From Enterobacter sp. C2 (GTDB taxonomy: Bacteria > Pseudomonadota > Gammaproteobacteria > Enterobacterales > Enterobacteriaceae), in NCBI RefSeq assembly GCF_019880405.1, contig NZ_CP082269.1:3100001-3164000 (forward strand): DNA of 64,000 bases, in the 5' to 3' direction. The first letter of the stretch is position 1, and every line of letters begins with the position of its first letter. The notes under the pieces were generated by a model. It was not told where the DNA came from. It was given only the letters and a program-made list of their open reading frames with translations, and searched no databases. Shown in pieces: positions 44,869-59,610 of the stretch. A program made the position numbers and the translations under genes.

Positions 44869-46665
44869 ATGACGCAGATGACCAGTGACTTCTTTGTGGA
44901 ACGATTAAAAGCCTGGGGAGTGACCCGTATTTACGGCTATCCCGGCGATGGTATTAACGGCGTGCTTGGTGCGCTACAGCGTGCTGAAAAAGCGGGCAAC
45001 GGAATTGAGTTTATCCAGGTGCGCCACGAAGAGATGGCAGCCTTTATGGCCTGCGCCCACGCCAAGTTTACCGGCGAGCCTGGCGTTTGCCTCTCTACCG
45101 GTGGCCCGGGGGCGACCCATTTGCTGACGGGCCTGTATGACGCCCGCATGGACCATATGCCAGTGATCGCCATTGCTGGTCAGGCAGAAGCCACGGCCCG
45201 CGGCTCAAATTATCAGCAAGAGATCAACCTCGATCGCGTGTTTAGCGACGTGGCGAACTTCGTCCAGGAGGCAGCAACCCCTTCCCAGGTTCGCCATCTG
45301 GTGGATCGCGGCGTACGTATCGCTAAGGCCAATAACGGCGTCACGGTGCTGATCCTGCCGAAAGATATTCAGGATGAAGCGTGGCAGGAGCCCCAGCATG
45401 CCCACGGCTTTACCCATTCCGGCACCGGCTATCAACGCCCGCAGGTCATTCCTTATCAGTACGATCTCCAGCGTGCCGCTGATATCCTCAACGAGGGCAA
45501 AAAGGTCGCTATCCTGATTGGTGCGGGCGCACGGGATGCCGCCGTTGAGGTAGTTCAGACAGCTAATCTGCTTGGTGCAGGGGTAGCGAAGGCGCTGCTG
45601 GGTAAAGATATCCTGCCTGACGATGCGCCGTTTGTTACGGGCTGTATCGGCTTGCTGGGTACTGAACCTTCATGGGATCTGATGCAGGAGTGCGATACGC
45701 TGCTGATGATTGGTACCGGCTTCCCATGGACCGAGTTTTTACCCAAAGAGGGCCAGGCGCGTGCCGTACAGATTGATATTGATGCCTCCATGCTAGGGTT
45801 ACGTTATCCCACTGAAGTGAATCTGCACGGTGATGCCGTCAGTACGCTACAGGCATTGCTACCTCTGCTTAAACACAAGGACGATCGTGCATGGCAGGAG
45901 AAGATCGCGGTCTCAGTTCAGGCGTGGTGGGAGAAAATGGAGGAGCGGGCCATGGCAAAAGCTAACCCGGTTAACCCTCAGCGCGTAGTGTGGGAGATGT
46001 CACCCCTGCTGCCGGACAATGCCATCGTGACGTCTGACTCAGGCTCCTGTGCAAACTGGTACGCACGTGATTTCAGGATAAAACAGGGCCAGCGATCTTC
46101 CCTCTCAGGTGGCCTGGCCTGCATGGGCGCGGCGGTACCCTATGCTATCGCCGCTAAGTTCGCCTTCCCGGAAAAACCGGTTGTTGCGCTGGTCGGCGAT
46201 GGCGCTATGCAGATGAATAACCTGGCCGAGCTCATTACCATTCAGAAGTACTGGCAAGGCTGGTCCGATCCACGTCTGATCGTCTGTGTGTTTAATAATG
46301 GCGATTTGAACGAGGTGACATGGGAGCAGCGCGTCATGGAAGGAAACCCGCGCTATGAAGCCTCACAGGATATACCGGATGTGCCTTACGCTAAGTTTGC
46401 AGAATCCATTGGACTGAAAGGGATCTTCATTGACGATCCGGAAAAGCTGCATGACGCATGGAACGAAGCATTGAGCGCGGATCGCCCGGTGGTGCTGGAG
46501 GTTAAAACCGACCCGGAAGTAGCACCTCTACCGCCGCATATCACGCTGGAGCAGGCAAAGGCGTTTATGTCATCGCTGGTTAAAGGTGACCGTTCCGCAG
46601 GTAAAGTGATTACCGATACGGCGCATCAGATTATGAATACGGTCCTGCCGGGGCATAAAGCGTAA
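44869..46665 (+). CDS. Thiamine-diphosphate-dependent oxidase, PoxB/YdaP-like
   Basis: The 598-residue protein belongs to the acetolactate synthase/pyruvate oxidase family. The N-terminal domain has YGYPGDGINGVLGAL and the ThDP-activating Glu in RHEEMAAFM, the middle domain binds FAD in pyruvate oxidases, and the C-terminal domain has VALVGDGAMQMNNLAEL, the ThDP-Mg motif. It resembles Bacillus YdaP more than E. coli PoxB from memory, so pyruvate or another 2-oxo acid is possible as substrate. The ATG at 44869 has GAGG eight bases before it. It stands where E. coli has kgtP. Confidence 0.85.
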   Translation: MTQMTSDFFVERLKAWGVTRIYGYPGDGINGVLGALQRAEKAGNGIEFIQVRHEEMAAFMACAHAKFTGEPGVCLSTGGPGATHLLTGLYDARMDHMPVIAIAGQAEATARGSNYQQEINLDRVFSDVANFVQEAATPSQVRHLVDRGVRIAKANNGVTVLILPKDIQDEAWQEPQHAHGFTHSGTGYQRPQVIPYQYDLQRAADILNEGKKVAILIGAGARDAAVEVVQTANLLGAGVAKALLGKDILPDDAPFVTGCIGLLGTEPSWDLMQECDTLLMIGTGFPWTEFLPKEGQARAVQIDIDASMLGLRYPTEVNLHGDAVSTLQALLPLLKHKDDRAWQEKIAVSVQAWWEKMEERAMAKANPVNPQRVVWEMSPLLPDNAIVTSDSGSCANWYARDFRIKQGQRSSLSGGLACMGAAVPYAIAAKFAFPEKPVVALVGDGAMQMNNLAELITIQKYWQGWSDPRLIVCVFNNGDLNEVTWEQRVMEGNPRYEASQDIPDVPYAKFAESIGLKGIFIDDPEKLHDAWNEALSADRPVVLEVKTDPEVAPLPPHITLEQAKAFMSSLVKGDRSAGKVITDTAHQIMNTVLPGHKA

Positions 46666-46678
46666 ATCTGGAATAATT

Positions 46679-46704
46679 GCCCGGTGGCGCTGCGCTTACC
46701 GGGC
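46679..46704. repeat. REP element after the oxidase gene
   Basis: GCCCGGTGGCGC-TGCG-CTTACCGGGC is a REP unit directly after the stop codon and next to the rRNA terminator. Confidence 0.75.
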
Positions 46705-46721
46705 GTTCAGCAACACAACGC

Positions 46722-46748
46722 AAAAAGGCCATCCTTACGGATGGCCTT
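46722..46748 (-). terminator. Terminator of the rRNA operon
   Basis: Read leftward, AAGGCCATCC-GTAA-GGATGGCCTT followed by T's is the T1-type terminator found after 5S genes in E. coli rrn operons. Confidence 0.9.
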
Positions 46749-46760
46749 CTGCTTTATTTG

Positions 46761-46880
46761 ATGCCTGGCAGTTCCCTACTCTCGCATGGGGAGACCCCAC
46801 ACTACCATCGGCGCTACGGCGTTTCACTTCTGAGTTCGGCATGGGGTCAGGTGGGACCACCGCGCTAGTGCCGCCAGGCA
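46761..46880 (-). rRNA. rrf: 5S ribosomal RNA
   Basis: The 120-base RNA starts TGCCTGGCGGCACTAGCGCG and ends GGGAACTGCCAGGCAT on the minus strand. It matches E. coli 5S except for a few bases in helix I/II (GGCACTAG for GGCCGTAG). Confidence 0.97.
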
Positions 46881-46972
46881 AATTCTGTTTATCACCCCGC
46901 TTTCGCGCAGTGATGTAATCTGTATCAGCTGAAAATCGTCACTCAAATCCGCCAAAACATCTTCGGCGTTGT

Positions 46973-49875
<2,903 letters not shown>

Positions 49876-50007
49876 TCACAACCCGAAGATGTTTCGAGAA
49901 CATCATCGTGTCGCGAAAATTTGAGAGACTCGAACACACCGCATCTTCCTTTCTTATTACGGAGAAAGGAAACAGTGTGTCGTTTCAATTTTCAGCTTGA
50001 TCCAGAT

Positions 50008-50020
50008 TTTTAAAGAGCAA
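50008..50020 (-). promoter_or_regulatory. Spacer boxA antitermination site
   Basis: Read on the minus strand this is TTGCTCTTTAAAA, the boxA of the 16S-23S spacer. It recruits Nus factors to the nascent RNA so that 23S transcription does not terminate early. Confidence 0.75.
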
Positions 50021-50091
50021 ATATCTCAAACAAGACTCGTGAGTCTGTTTTGAGATACGGTCGGTTGTGCCTTTCACTCACAGCCAGCAAG

Positions 50092-50166
50092 TGGCGTCCC
50101 CTAGGGGATTCGAACCCCTGTTGCCGCCGTGAAAGGGCGGAGTCCTAACCGCTAGACGAAGGGGAC
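50092..50166 (-). tRNA. gltW: tRNA-Glu (anticodon UUC)
   Basis: The RNA starts GTCCCCTTCGTCTAG and ends CCCCTAGGGGACGCCA, with the anticodon loop CCTTTCACG and T-arm GGGGTTCGAATCCCC. CCA is encoded. A tRNA-Glu in the spacer is the E. coli rrnG type, in keeping with the position next to clpB. The symbol is by position. Confidence 0.97.
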
Positions 50167-50212
50167 AACAAAGTTGTCACGACTTCTCAGCCGTCTTGCT
50201 TCTCTACATCTA

Positions 50213-51921
<1,709 letters not shown>

Positions 51922-51926
51922 TAAAT

Positions 51927-51938
51927 TGTTAAAGAGCA
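51927..51938 (-). promoter_or_regulatory. Leader boxA of the rRNA operon
   Basis: TGCTCTTTAACA on the minus strand is the canonical boxA antitermination element of the rrn leader. Confidence 0.85.
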
Positions 51939-51976
51939 GTGCAACGTGGCTTTCGCTCACCGTTGCGAGGTGGCGT

Positions 51977-52124
51977 ATATTACGCTTTCCTCATCCAGAG
52001 TCAAGCGTTTATTTTCGCTTTTCTCTGCCGAAGTGCCCGGAGGCGCCTCGCTGACCGGCCGGCTTATTCGCCGTTGTTCCGTGTCAGTGGTGGCGCATTA
52101 TAGGGAGTTATTCGGAGCTGACAA
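51977..52124 (-). promoter_or_regulatory. rRNA promoters P1 and P2
   Basis: P1: TTGTCA (52119-52124), 16-base spacer, TATAAT (52097-52102), GC-rich discriminator GCGCCACC, start A; upstream A/T tracts could act as UP element and Fis sites. P2: TTGACT (51999-52004), 16 bases, TAATAT (51977-51982). Both agree with E. coli rrn promoters. The rest of 51795-52258 is leader and the clpB terminator; there is no gene. Confidence 0.9.
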
Positions 52125-52211
52125 GTCTTAAATCGAAAAAACTTATCGATAGCCTAAAATTTAGGCGAAACGGTGATGCAAAGCACTATTTCGCCTGGTT
52201 TATAAACAAAA

Positions 52212-52231
52212 ACGAGCCCCGTAGGGCTCGT
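52212..52231 (-). terminator. Terminator of clpB
   Basis: ACGAGCCC-TAC-GGGGCTCGT followed on the minus strand by T-rich sequence lies 28 bases after the clpB stop and separates it from the rRNA promoters. Confidence 0.8.
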
Positions 52232-52258
52232 TTTACGCTTTTTACTCTCTGTTAACTG

Positions 52259-54832
52259 TTACTGCACGGCGGCAATGCGATCGTCTTTCACCACCAGCTG
52301 TACCGTTTTGCCCGGAATCAGCTCCCCAGAGAGGATCTGCTGAGCCAGCGGGTTCTCGATCTGCTGCTGGATAGCGCGTTTCAGCGGACGCGCGCCATAC
52401 ACCGGATCGTAACCGTTCGCGCTGAGCAGCTTCAGCGCCTCATCTGACATCTGCACAGCATAACCACGCTCTTCCAGACGCTTATAAAGACGCTGCAGCT
52501 GGATCTGGGCAATCGAGGCGATATGTTTCTCACCTAGCGGATGGAATACCACGACCTCATCAATACGGTTGATGAACTCCGGACGGAAGCTGTGGCTCAC
52601 CACGCCCATAACGATCTCTTTCATATGGCCGTAGTCCAGCTCACCGAAGCGTTCCTGGATCAGATCGGACCCCAGGTTGGAAGTCATAATCACCACGGTA
52701 TTGCGGAAGTCGACCGTTCTCCCCTGCCCATCCGTCAGGCGTCCGTCATCCAGCACCTGTAAAAGAATGTTGAATACGTCCGGATGCGCCTTCTCTACTT
52801 CATCCAGAAGAATAACGGAATAGGGACGACGACGAACCGCCTCGGTGAGGTACCCGCCCTCTTCATAGCCGACGTATCCTGGAGGCGCACCCACCAGCCG
52901 CGACACGGAGTGTTTCTCCATAAACTCGGACATGTCGATACGCACCATGGCATCGTCGCTGTCGAACATAAAGTTAGCCAGCGTTTTGCACAGTTCGGTT
53001 TTCCCTACCCCGGTTGGCCCAAGGAACAGGAAAGAGCCAATCGGACGGTTCGGATCGGACAGCCCAGCCCGGCTACGACGAATGGCGTTCGATACTGCCT
53101 CAACGGCCTCGTTTTGGCCAATCACCCGGCTATGCAGCTGCTGCTCCATACGCAGCAGTTTTTCGCGCTCGCCCTCCATCATGCGGGCCACCGGAATACC
53201 GGTCCAGCGCGCCAGCACCTCGGCGATCTCGGTATCGGTCACTTTGTTACGCAGCAGGCGCATGGTTTTGCCTTCCGACTGCGTTGCCTGCTCAAGCTGT
53301 TTCTCCAGCTCGGGGATTTTCCCGTACTGCAGCTCGGACATGCGGGCCAGATCGCCAACGCGACGGGCCTGTTCAATCGCTATCTTCGCCTGCTCAAGCT
53401 CAGCTTTAATGGTCTGCGTTCCGGAGAGCGAGGCTTTCTCGGCCTTCCACTCCTCTTCCAGCACTGAGTACTGGCGCTCTTTATCAGCCAGTTCGTCGTT
53501 GAGCATCTCCAGACGCTTGATGCTGGCGTCATCGGACTCTTTCATCAGCGCCTGCTGTTCAAGCTTGAGCTGAATAATGCGCCGGTCCAGACGGTCCAGC
53601 TCTTCCGGCTTGGAGTCGATCTGCATTCGAATACTGGATGCGGCCTCATCGATCAGGTCGATAGCTTTATCCGGCAGCTGGCGGTCGGCAATGTAGCGAT
53701 GGGACAGCGTCGCAGCCGCCACGATGGCCGGGTCGGTGATCTGCACATGGTGATGCAGCTCATAGCGCTCTTTCAGCCCGCGCAGGATGGCGATGGTATC
53801 TTCAACCGACGGCTCAGCAACGAACACTTTCTGGAAGCGCCGCTCCAGGGCCGCATCTTTCTCAATATACTGACGGTACTCATCCAGCGTGGTTGCGCCG
53901 ACGCAGTGCAGCTCACCGCGGGCGAGAGCCGGTTTCAGCATGTTCCCGGCGTCCATTGCGCCATCGGCCTTACCTGCGCCCACCATCGTGTGCAGCTCGT
54001 CAATAAACAGAATGACGTTGCCTTCCTGCTTTGACAGGTCGCTCAGCACGCCTTTCAAGCGCTCTTCGAACTCACCGCGATATTTTGCGCCTGCCACCAG
54101 CGCGCCCATATCCAGCGCCAGCACCCGACGGCCCTTCAGCCCTTCCGGCACTTCGCCGTTAACGATACGCTGCGCCAGCCCTTCAACAATGGCGGTTTTA
54201 CCCACGCCCGGCTCGCCGATCAGCACCGGGTTATTTTTGGTACGACGTTGCAGTACCTGAATAGTACGACGGATCTCTTCGTCGCGGCCAATCACCGGGT
54301 CGAGCTTGCCCTGTTCGGCACGCTCGGTAAGATCGACGGTAAATTTCTTCAAGGCCTGACGCTGGTCCTCGGCCCCTTGATCGTTCACGCCTTCTCCTCC
54401 GCGCATCTGTTCAATTGCCTGGGTCACATTGTTGGTATTCGCCCCCGCTGCTTTCAGCAGATCGGCGAGCGTGCCGCGCGACTCCAGTGCCGCCAGAACA
54501 AACAGCTCTGACGAAATAAAGTTATCGTTACGTTTCTGCGCCAGCTTGTCGCAGAGGTTGAGCACCCGCACCAGATCCTGCGACGGCTGTACGTCCCCGC
54601 CGGTGCCTTCTACCTGCGGCAGGCGGCTTAGGGCCTGGTCAATGGCGGTGCGGAGCTGACCAGCGTTGACACCGGCAGAGGTGAGTAACGGACGTACCGA
54701 ACCCCCCTCCTGTGTCAGCAAGGCGCTCATAAGATGAAGTGGTTCGATAAACTGATGGTCTTGCCCCAGCGCGAGTGACTGAGCGTCGGCAAGAGCAAGC
54801 TGGAATTTATTAGTAAGACGATCCAGACGCAT
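52259..54832 (-). CDS. clpB: Chaperone protein ClpB
   Basis: ClpB is the hexameric disaggregase that works with DnaK. The 857 residues comprise the N-domain, AAA-1 with Walker [10 protein letters not shown], the long coiled-coil middle domain (about 410-525) and AAA-2 with GPTGVGKTE. The start at 54832 ([10 protein letters not shown]) has GGAGG just upstream; eight more codons are open before it. A sigma32 promoter precedes it. Confidence 0.98.
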   Translation of the reverse strand: MRLDRLTNKFQLALADAQSLALGQDHQFIEPLHLMSALLTQEGGSVRPLLTSAGVNAGQLRTAIDQALSRLPQVEGTGGDVQPSQDLVRVLNLCDKLAQKRNDNFISSELFVLAALESRGTLADLLKAAGANTNNVTQAIEQMRGGEGVNDQGAEDQRQALKKFTVDLTERAEQGKLDPVIGRDEEIRRTIQVLQRRTKNNPVLIGEPGVGKTAIVEGLAQRIVNGEVPEGLKGRRVLALDMGALVAGAKYRGEFEERLKGVLSDLSKQEGNVILFIDELHTMVGAGKADGAMDAGNMLKPALARGELHCVGATTLDEYRQYIEKDAALERRFQKVFVAEPSVEDTIAILRGLKERYELHHHVQITDPAIVAAATLSHRYIADRQLPDKAIDLIDEAASSIRMQIDSKPEELDRLDRRIIQLKLEQQALMKESDDASIKRLEMLNDELADKERQYSVLEEEWKAEKASLSGTQTIKAELEQAKIAIEQARRVGDLARMSELQYGKIPELEKQLEQATQSEGKTMRLLRNKVTDTEIAEVLARWTGIPVARMMEGEREKLLRMEQQLHSRVIGQNEAVEAVSNAIRRSRAGLSDPNRPIGSFLFLGPTGVGKTELCKTLANFMFDSDDAMVRIDMSEFMEKHSVSRLVGAPPGYVGYEEGGYLTEAVRRRPYSVILLDEVEKAHPDVFNILLQVLDDGRLTDGQGRTVDFRNTVVIMTSNLGSDLIQERFGELDYGHMKEIVMGVVSHSFRPEFINRIDEVVVFHPLGEKHIASIAQIQLQRLYKRLEERGYAVQMSDEALKLLSANGYDPVYGARPLKRAIQQQIENPLAQQILSGELIPGKTVQLVVKDDRIAAVQ

Positions 54833-54873
54833 AACTCCTCCCATAATACAGGTCAAATTTGCTACTGGAGATT

Positions 54874-54901
54874 AAATGAGGTCATCCCTCAATTATTCAA
54901 G
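54874..54901 (-). promoter_or_regulatory. Sigma32 heat-shock promoter of clpB
   Basis: On the minus strand CTTGAA (54896-54901), 14 bases, CCTCATTT (54874-54881) fits the sigma32 consensus CTTGAA-N13/14-CCCCATNT and matches the known E. coli clpB promoter. Confidence 0.85.
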
Positions 54902-54963
54902 GTTAATGATCTAAATTATGTACAAAGAATGTTACACGTACTGGATCGTCTTGATTCTTTAGG

Positions 54964-55695
54964 TTATATCAGCCAAATGAAACTTGCCAGACGCCCGGTA
55001 GTTTTGTCACGGCGATAAGAGAAGAATTCACTTTGCTCACTGAAGGTGCAACGGTCGCCACCGTAGACGGCGCCTACGCCGACGCGTGCCAGCCGCTGAC
55101 GGGCAAGCTGATAGATATTGGCAAAATATTTTTCGCCTGCCGCACGAAATGCCGCTGAAGCGTTCGAATCTTCGGCAATAAACGCGTCGCGGACTTCCGG
55201 GCCCACTTCAAACGCATCGGGACCAATGGCTGGCCCCAGCCAGGCGATGATGTTTTCCGGTTTATCCGCAAAACAGGCCACCGTCTCTTCCAGCACGCCC
55301 GCGCACAGACCGCGCCAGCCCGCATGTACGGCGGCGACTTCGGTTCCCGCACGGTTGCAGAACAGCACCGGCAGACAGTCGGCGGTCATCACAGCACACA
55401 CCGTGCCGGGGGTATTACTGTATGAGGCGTCCGCGCGTTTAGAGGCGTAAGGCTCGCCAGAAAGGGTAAGCACCGTTTTGCCGTGCACCTGCTCCAGCCA
55501 GACGGGCTTAGAGGGTAAACCGCCTGCGGCAAACAGCCGGCGACGGTTCTCTTCGACATGCTCAGGGTTGTCGCCGCAGTGCGCACCCAGGTTCAGGGAG
55601 TCCCAGGGGGCAAGGCTCACGCCGCCGTTGCGGGTCGAACTACAGGCCGCGACGCCTTCGGGCAGCGGCCACTGCGGAACAATCAACGATGTCAT
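54964..55695 (-). CDS. pgeF: Peptidoglycan editing factor PgeF
   Basis: PgeF (YfiH) removes wrongly incorporated L-Ser from UDP-MurNAc peptides; the fold is that of the multicopper-oxidase-like DUF152 family. The 243 residues contain TADCLPVLFCNRAGTEVAA and VHAGWRGLCAG with the Cys and His metal ligands. It overlaps rluD by four bases. Confidence 0.95.
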   Translation of the reverse strand: MTSLIVPQWPLPEGVAACSSTRNGGVSLAPWDSLNLGAHCGDNPEHVEENRRRLFAAGGLPSKPVWLEQVHGKTVLTLSGEPYASKRADASYSNTPGTVCAVMTADCLPVLFCNRAGTEVAAVHAGWRGLCAGVLEETVACFADKPENIIAWLGPAIGPDAFEVGPEVRDAFIAEDSNASAAFRAAGEKYFANIYQLARQRLARVGVGAVYGGDRCTFSEQSEFFSYRRDKTTGRLASFIWLI

Positions 55696-56672
55696 AGCCA
55701 GTCAACGTCCTCTTTATGCGTTTCGAAATCGGCGCGCATGGCGTCGATCAGGTCGATCATATCCTGTGGGATCGGCGCATGCCACTCCATCTCAATACCG
55801 GTAATCGGGTGATAGAGACGCAGCATGGTGGCGTGCAGCGCCTGGCGATCGAACTGGCGCAGGGCAGTAATAAACTCATCAGATGCGCCCTTCGGCGGAC
55901 GCGGACGGCCACCGTAGAGCTGATCGCCCACCAGTGGATGGGTAATGTGCGCCATGTGAACACGGATCTGGTGGGTACGGCCTGTTTCAAGACGCAGGCG
56001 CAGACGCGTGTGCACACGGAAGTGTTCCATGATGCGGTAGTGGGTCACCGCCGGCTTGCCCATCGGATGCACCGACATATGGGTACGCTTGGTCGGGTGG
56101 CGGCTGATTGGCTCTTCCACCGTACCGCCCGCCGTCATATGGCCAATGGCAACGGCTTCATATTCACGGGTGATCTCGCGCAGCTGCAGGGACTCTACCA
56201 GCCGGGTCTGGGCTGGAACGGTCTTGGCAACGACCATCAGGCCAGTGGTGTCTTTATCCAGACGGTGCACGATACCGGCGCGCGGTACGTCAACGATCGG
56301 CGGATAGTAGTGCAGCAGCGCATTCAGTACGGTGCCGTCAGGGTTACCAGCGCCCGGATGCACCACGAAATCGCGCGGCTTGTTGATCACGAGAATATCG
56401 TCATCTTCATAGACAATGTTGAGCGGGATATCCTGCGCCTCAAAGCGCGCCTCTTCTTCGATTTCGGCATCGATGGCGACGCGCTCGCCGCCCAACACTT
56501 TCTCTTTGGGCTTGTCGCAAATCTTGCCGTTGACCTGCACGCGCTGGTCAAGGATCCACTCTTTTATGCGCGAACGTGAATAATCCGGGAACATTTCGGC
56601 CAATGCCTGATCTAAGCGTTGACCGAGTTGATTTTCGGACACCGTTGCGGTGAGTTGTACTAGTTGTGCCAT
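55692..56672 (-). CDS. rluD: 23S rRNA pseudouridine(1911/1915/1917) synthase
   Basis: RluD makes three pseudouridines in helix 69 of 23S rRNA and is needed for ribosome assembly. The 326 residues have an N-terminal S4 domain and the catalytic domain with HRLDKDTTGLMVVAKT, where the Asp is the nucleophile (near 139). Divergent from bamD; co-translated with pgeF. Confidence 0.97.
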   Translation of the reverse strand: MAQLVQLTATVSENQLGQRLDQALAEMFPDYSRSRIKEWILDQRVQVNGKICDKPKEKVLGGERVAIDAEIEEEARFEAQDIPLNIVYEDDDILVINKPRDFVVHPGAGNPDGTVLNALLHYYPPIVDVPRAGIVHRLDKDTTGLMVVAKTVPAQTRLVESLQLREITREYEAVAIGHMTAGGTVEEPISRHPTKRTHMSVHPMGKPAVTHYRIMEHFRVHTRLRLRLETGRTHQIRVHMAHITHPLVGDQLYGGRPRPPKGASDEFITALRQFDRQALHATMLRLYHPITGIEMEWHAPIPQDMIDLIDAMRADFETHKEDVDWL

Positions 56673-56805
56673 AGACAGCTTCTTCGTTAACCTTGGGTTT
56701 TTACGGCTTTGCCGTTTAATATAGTGTGCTATTGTAGCTGGTCTTAATCGGGAGCAGGAACAGAGAATCCTCCCGCATAAACATTTTGAGGAAAGTCAAA
56801 ACGTC

Positions 56806-57543
56806 ATGACGCGCATGAAATATCTGGTGGCAGCCGCCACGTTGAGCCTGGCTTTGGTGGGTTGCTCCAGTTCAAAGGAAGAGGTACCTGATAATCCGCC
56901 TAATGAAATCTATGCGACTGCTCAGCAAAAGTTGCAGGACGGTAACTGGAAACAGGCAATAACGCAACTGGAAGCGCTGGATAACCGTTATCCGTTTGGC
57001 CCTTACTCCCAGCAGGTTCAGCTGGATCTGATCTACGCCTACTATAAAAATGCCGATCTGCCGCTGGCTCAGGCCGCGATCGATCGCTTTATCCGTCTGA
57101 ACCCGACTCATCCGAACATTGATTACGTGATGTACATGCGTGGCCTGACCGACATGGCGCTGGACGACAGTGCATTACAGGGTTTCTTCGGCGTCGATCG
57201 TAGCGACCGCGATCCGCAGCATGCCCGCGATGCGTTTAATGACTTCTCGAAGCTGGTACGCGGCTATCCGAACAGCCAGTACGTTACCGATGCCACCAAA
57301 CGCCTGGTGTTCCTGAAGGATCGCCTGGCGAAGTATGAGTACTCCGTGGCGGAATACTACACCGAACGCGGCGCGTGGGTAGCGGTAGTCAACCGAGTAG
57401 AAGGCATGCTGCGCGACTATCCTGACACGCAGGCAACGCGTAACGCCCTGCCGCTGATGGAAAATGCCTATCGCCAGATGCAGATGAGTGCTCAGGCAGA
57501 TAAAGTGGCGAAGATTATCGCGGCCAACAGCAGCAGTACCTGA
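56806..57543 (+). CDS. bamD: Outer membrane protein assembly factor BamD
   Basis: BamD is the essential lipoprotein of the BAM complex that folds outer-membrane beta-barrels. Signal peptide with lipobox LVGC ([14 protein letters not shown]), then five TPR-like repeats (for example [19 protein letters not shown]). 245 residues as in E. coli. Confidence 0.98.
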   Translation: MTRMKYLVAAATLSLALVGCSSSKEEVPDNPPNEIYATAQQKLQDGNWKQAITQLEALDNRYPFGPYSQQVQLDLIYAYYKNADLPLAQAAIDRFIRLNPTHPNIDYVMYMRGLTDMALDDSALQGFFGVDRSDRDPQHARDAFNDFSKLVRGYPNSQYVTDATKRLVFLKDRLAKYEYSVAEYYTERGAWVAVVNRVEGMLRDYPDTQATRNALPLMENAYRQMQMSAQADKVAKIIAANSSST

Positions 57544-57572
57544 TAATTAAAACCTGATAGTCAAAAACACAA

Positions 57573-57601
57573 ACGGCAGCTCTCGGGCTGCCGTTTTTTT
57601 A
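57573..57601 (+). terminator. Terminator of bamD
   Basis: ACGGCAGC-TCTC-GGGCTGCCGT followed by T7 directly after the bamD stop. Confidence 0.85.
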
Positions 57602-57745
57602 TGCGGTTTCGGCTGCCTCTAAAGAAGTAATGCCGCGACATAACCTATCAACTATGACTCCCCTTCCCCTATCCTTCAAGTGAAATCGCAACTCTTCCTG
57701 TCCTGCCTCACAAAATGTCGTCATTGACAAAAAGTGACAAAAATA

Positions 57746-58162
<417 letters not shown>

Positions 58163-58203
58163 TCCTTTACGAAGAGTAGTCCTTTACATTGAGTGTCTCA
58201 CCC

Positions 58204-58226
58204 ACGCGCCTTCGGGCGCGTTTTTT
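58204..58226 (+). terminator. Terminator of raiA
   Basis: ACGCGCC-TTC-GGGCGCGT followed by a T-run, ending two bases before the TTGACA of the pheL promoter. Confidence 0.85.
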
Positions 58227-58227
58227 A

Positions 58228-58256
58228 TTGACAGGGTGAAAACAGTACGGTTACTT
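58228..58256 (+). promoter_or_regulatory. Promoter of pheLA
   Basis: TTGACA-N17-TTACTT; the spacer GTGAAAACAGTACGG is nearly identical to that of E. coli pheA. The transcript start falls about 20 bases before the pheL ATG. Confidence 0.8.
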
Positions 58257-58284
58257 TACGTGTAGACATAGACAGGACTCTCCC

Positions 58285-58332
58285 ATGAAACAGACGCCGT
58301 TTTTCTTCGCACGCTTTTTTACCTTCCCCTGA
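58285..58332 (+). CDS. pheL: pheA operon leader peptide
   Basis: The 15-residue peptide MKQTPFFFARFFTFP contains six Phe codons and controls attenuation: when charged tRNA-Phe is scarce the ribosome stalls and the terminator does not form. E. coli has seven Phe (as I recall, [15 protein letters not shown]); here one is Arg. The attenuator lies at 58381-58408. Confidence 0.95.
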   Translation: MKQTPFFFARFFTFP

Positions 58333-58380
58333 AAGGGAGGCGTTTCGTCGTGTAAGAGTATGTGCGAAGACGAACAGCAA

Positions 58381-58408
58381 GGCCTCCCAAACCGGGGGGC
58401 CTTTTTTT
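58381..58408 (+). terminator. pheA attenuator
   Basis: GGCCTCCC-AAACC-GGGGGGCC followed by T7, 48 bases after pheL. It is the regulated terminator of the leader. The part of the leader between pheL and the hairpin repeats AGGCG and GCCTCC sequences suited to the alternative antiterminator. Confidence 0.9.
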
Positions 58409-58449
58409 ATGGCTGAGAGACAGATAACAATAATGACTAAGGCAACACT

Positions 58450-59610
58450 ATGACACCGGAAAACCCGCTGCTGGATCTGCGTAAAAAGATAAGTGCCCTG
58501 GATGAGCAACTGCTGGCGCTGCTGGCCGAGCGTCGTCAGCTTGCCGTTGAGGTGGGCCAGGCTAAGCTCACCTCCCACCGTCCAGTGCGCGATATCGACC
58601 GCGAACGCGATCTGCTGGAGCACCTGATCCAGCTTGGCAAAACGCACCATCTCGATGCGCACTACATTACCCGCCTGTTCCAGCTGATTATTGAAGACTC
58701 CGTCCTTACGCAGCAGGCCCTGCTTCAGCAGCATCTTAATAAAACCAATCCGCACTCGGCGCGGATCGCGTTTCTCGGCCCCAAAGGCTCCTATTCGCAC
58801 CTGGCCGCACGTCAGTACGCGGCGCGCCACTTCGAGCAGTTTATTGAGAGCGGCTGCGCAAAGTTCCACGACATCTTTCAGCAGGTGGAGACCGGCCAGG
58901 CCGACTATGCCGTCGTGCCGCTGGAGAACACCAGCTCCGGGGCGATCAACGACGTCTACGATCTGCTCCAGCACACCAGCCTGGCGATCGTCGGGGAGAT
59001 GACCGTGCCGATCGATCACTGCGTGCTGGTCTCGGGTACGACCGATTTAGGCAAAATCCAAACGGTCTACAGCCACCCGCAGCCTTTCCAACAGTGCAGC
59101 CAGTTTTTAAACCGCTATCCACAGTGGAAAATTGAGTACACCGAGAGCACCTCGGCGGCAATGGAGAAAGTGGCCCAGGCGAATTCGCCGCATGTAGCGG
59201 CGCTGGGCAGCGAGGCGGGCGGTGCGCTGTATGGCCTGCAGGTGCTGGAGCGCAATCTGGCAAACCAGACGCAAAACATTACTCGCTTTATCGTGCTGGC
59301 GCGTAAACCGATTAACGTCTCCGATCAGGTGCCGGCTAAAACAACGCTGCTGATGGCCACGGGCCAGCAGGCCGGGGCACTGGTTGAGGCGCTGCTGGTG
59401 CTGCGTAACCACAACCTGATTATGACCAAGCTGGAGTCACGCCCCATTCACGGCAACCCATGGGAAGAGATGTTCTATCTGGATATCCAGGCTAACCTGG
59501 AGTCTGCATCCATGCAGAAAGCCCTGCGCGAGCTCGGGGAGATCACCCGCTCGCTGAAAGTGCTGGGCTGCTATCCTGGCGAAAACGTTGTGCCGGTCGA
59601 TCCAGCTTAA
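58450..59610 (+). CDS. pheA: Bifunctional chorismate mutase/prephenate dehydratase
   Basis: PheA turns chorismate into phenylpyruvate. The 386 residues have a chorismate mutase domain (1 to about 100; [20 protein letters not shown]), a prephenate dehydratase domain (about 105-285; [14 protein letters not shown]) and an ACT regulatory domain with the Phe-binding [13 protein letters not shown]. Feedback inhibition by Phe is expected. Its 3' end overlaps the convergent lactonase gene by four bases. Confidence 0.98.
   Translation: MTPENPLLDLRKKISALDEQLLALLAERRQLAVEVGQAKLTSHRPVRDIDRERDLLEHLIQLGKTHHLDAHYITRLFQLIIEDSVLTQQALLQQHLNKTNPHSARIAFLGPKGSYSHLAARQYAARHFEQFIESGCAKFHDIFQQVETGQADYAVVPLENTSSGAINDVYDLLQHTSLAIVGEMTVPIDHCVLVSGTTDLGKIQTVYSHPQPFQQCSQFLNRYPQWKIEYTESTSAAMEKVAQANSPHVAALGSEAGGALYGLQVLERNLANQTQNITRFIVLARKPINVSDQVPAKTTLLMATGQQAGALVEALLVLRNHNLIMTKLESRPIHGNPWEEMFYLDIQANLESASMQKALRELGEITRSLKVLGCYPGENVVPVDPA

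Noticed and set aside
52030-52064. GC-rich tract between rRNA P1 and P2 resembling a REP
   Set aside because: It lacks the REP palindrome and lies within the transcribed rRNA leader, where GC-rich sequence is normal.
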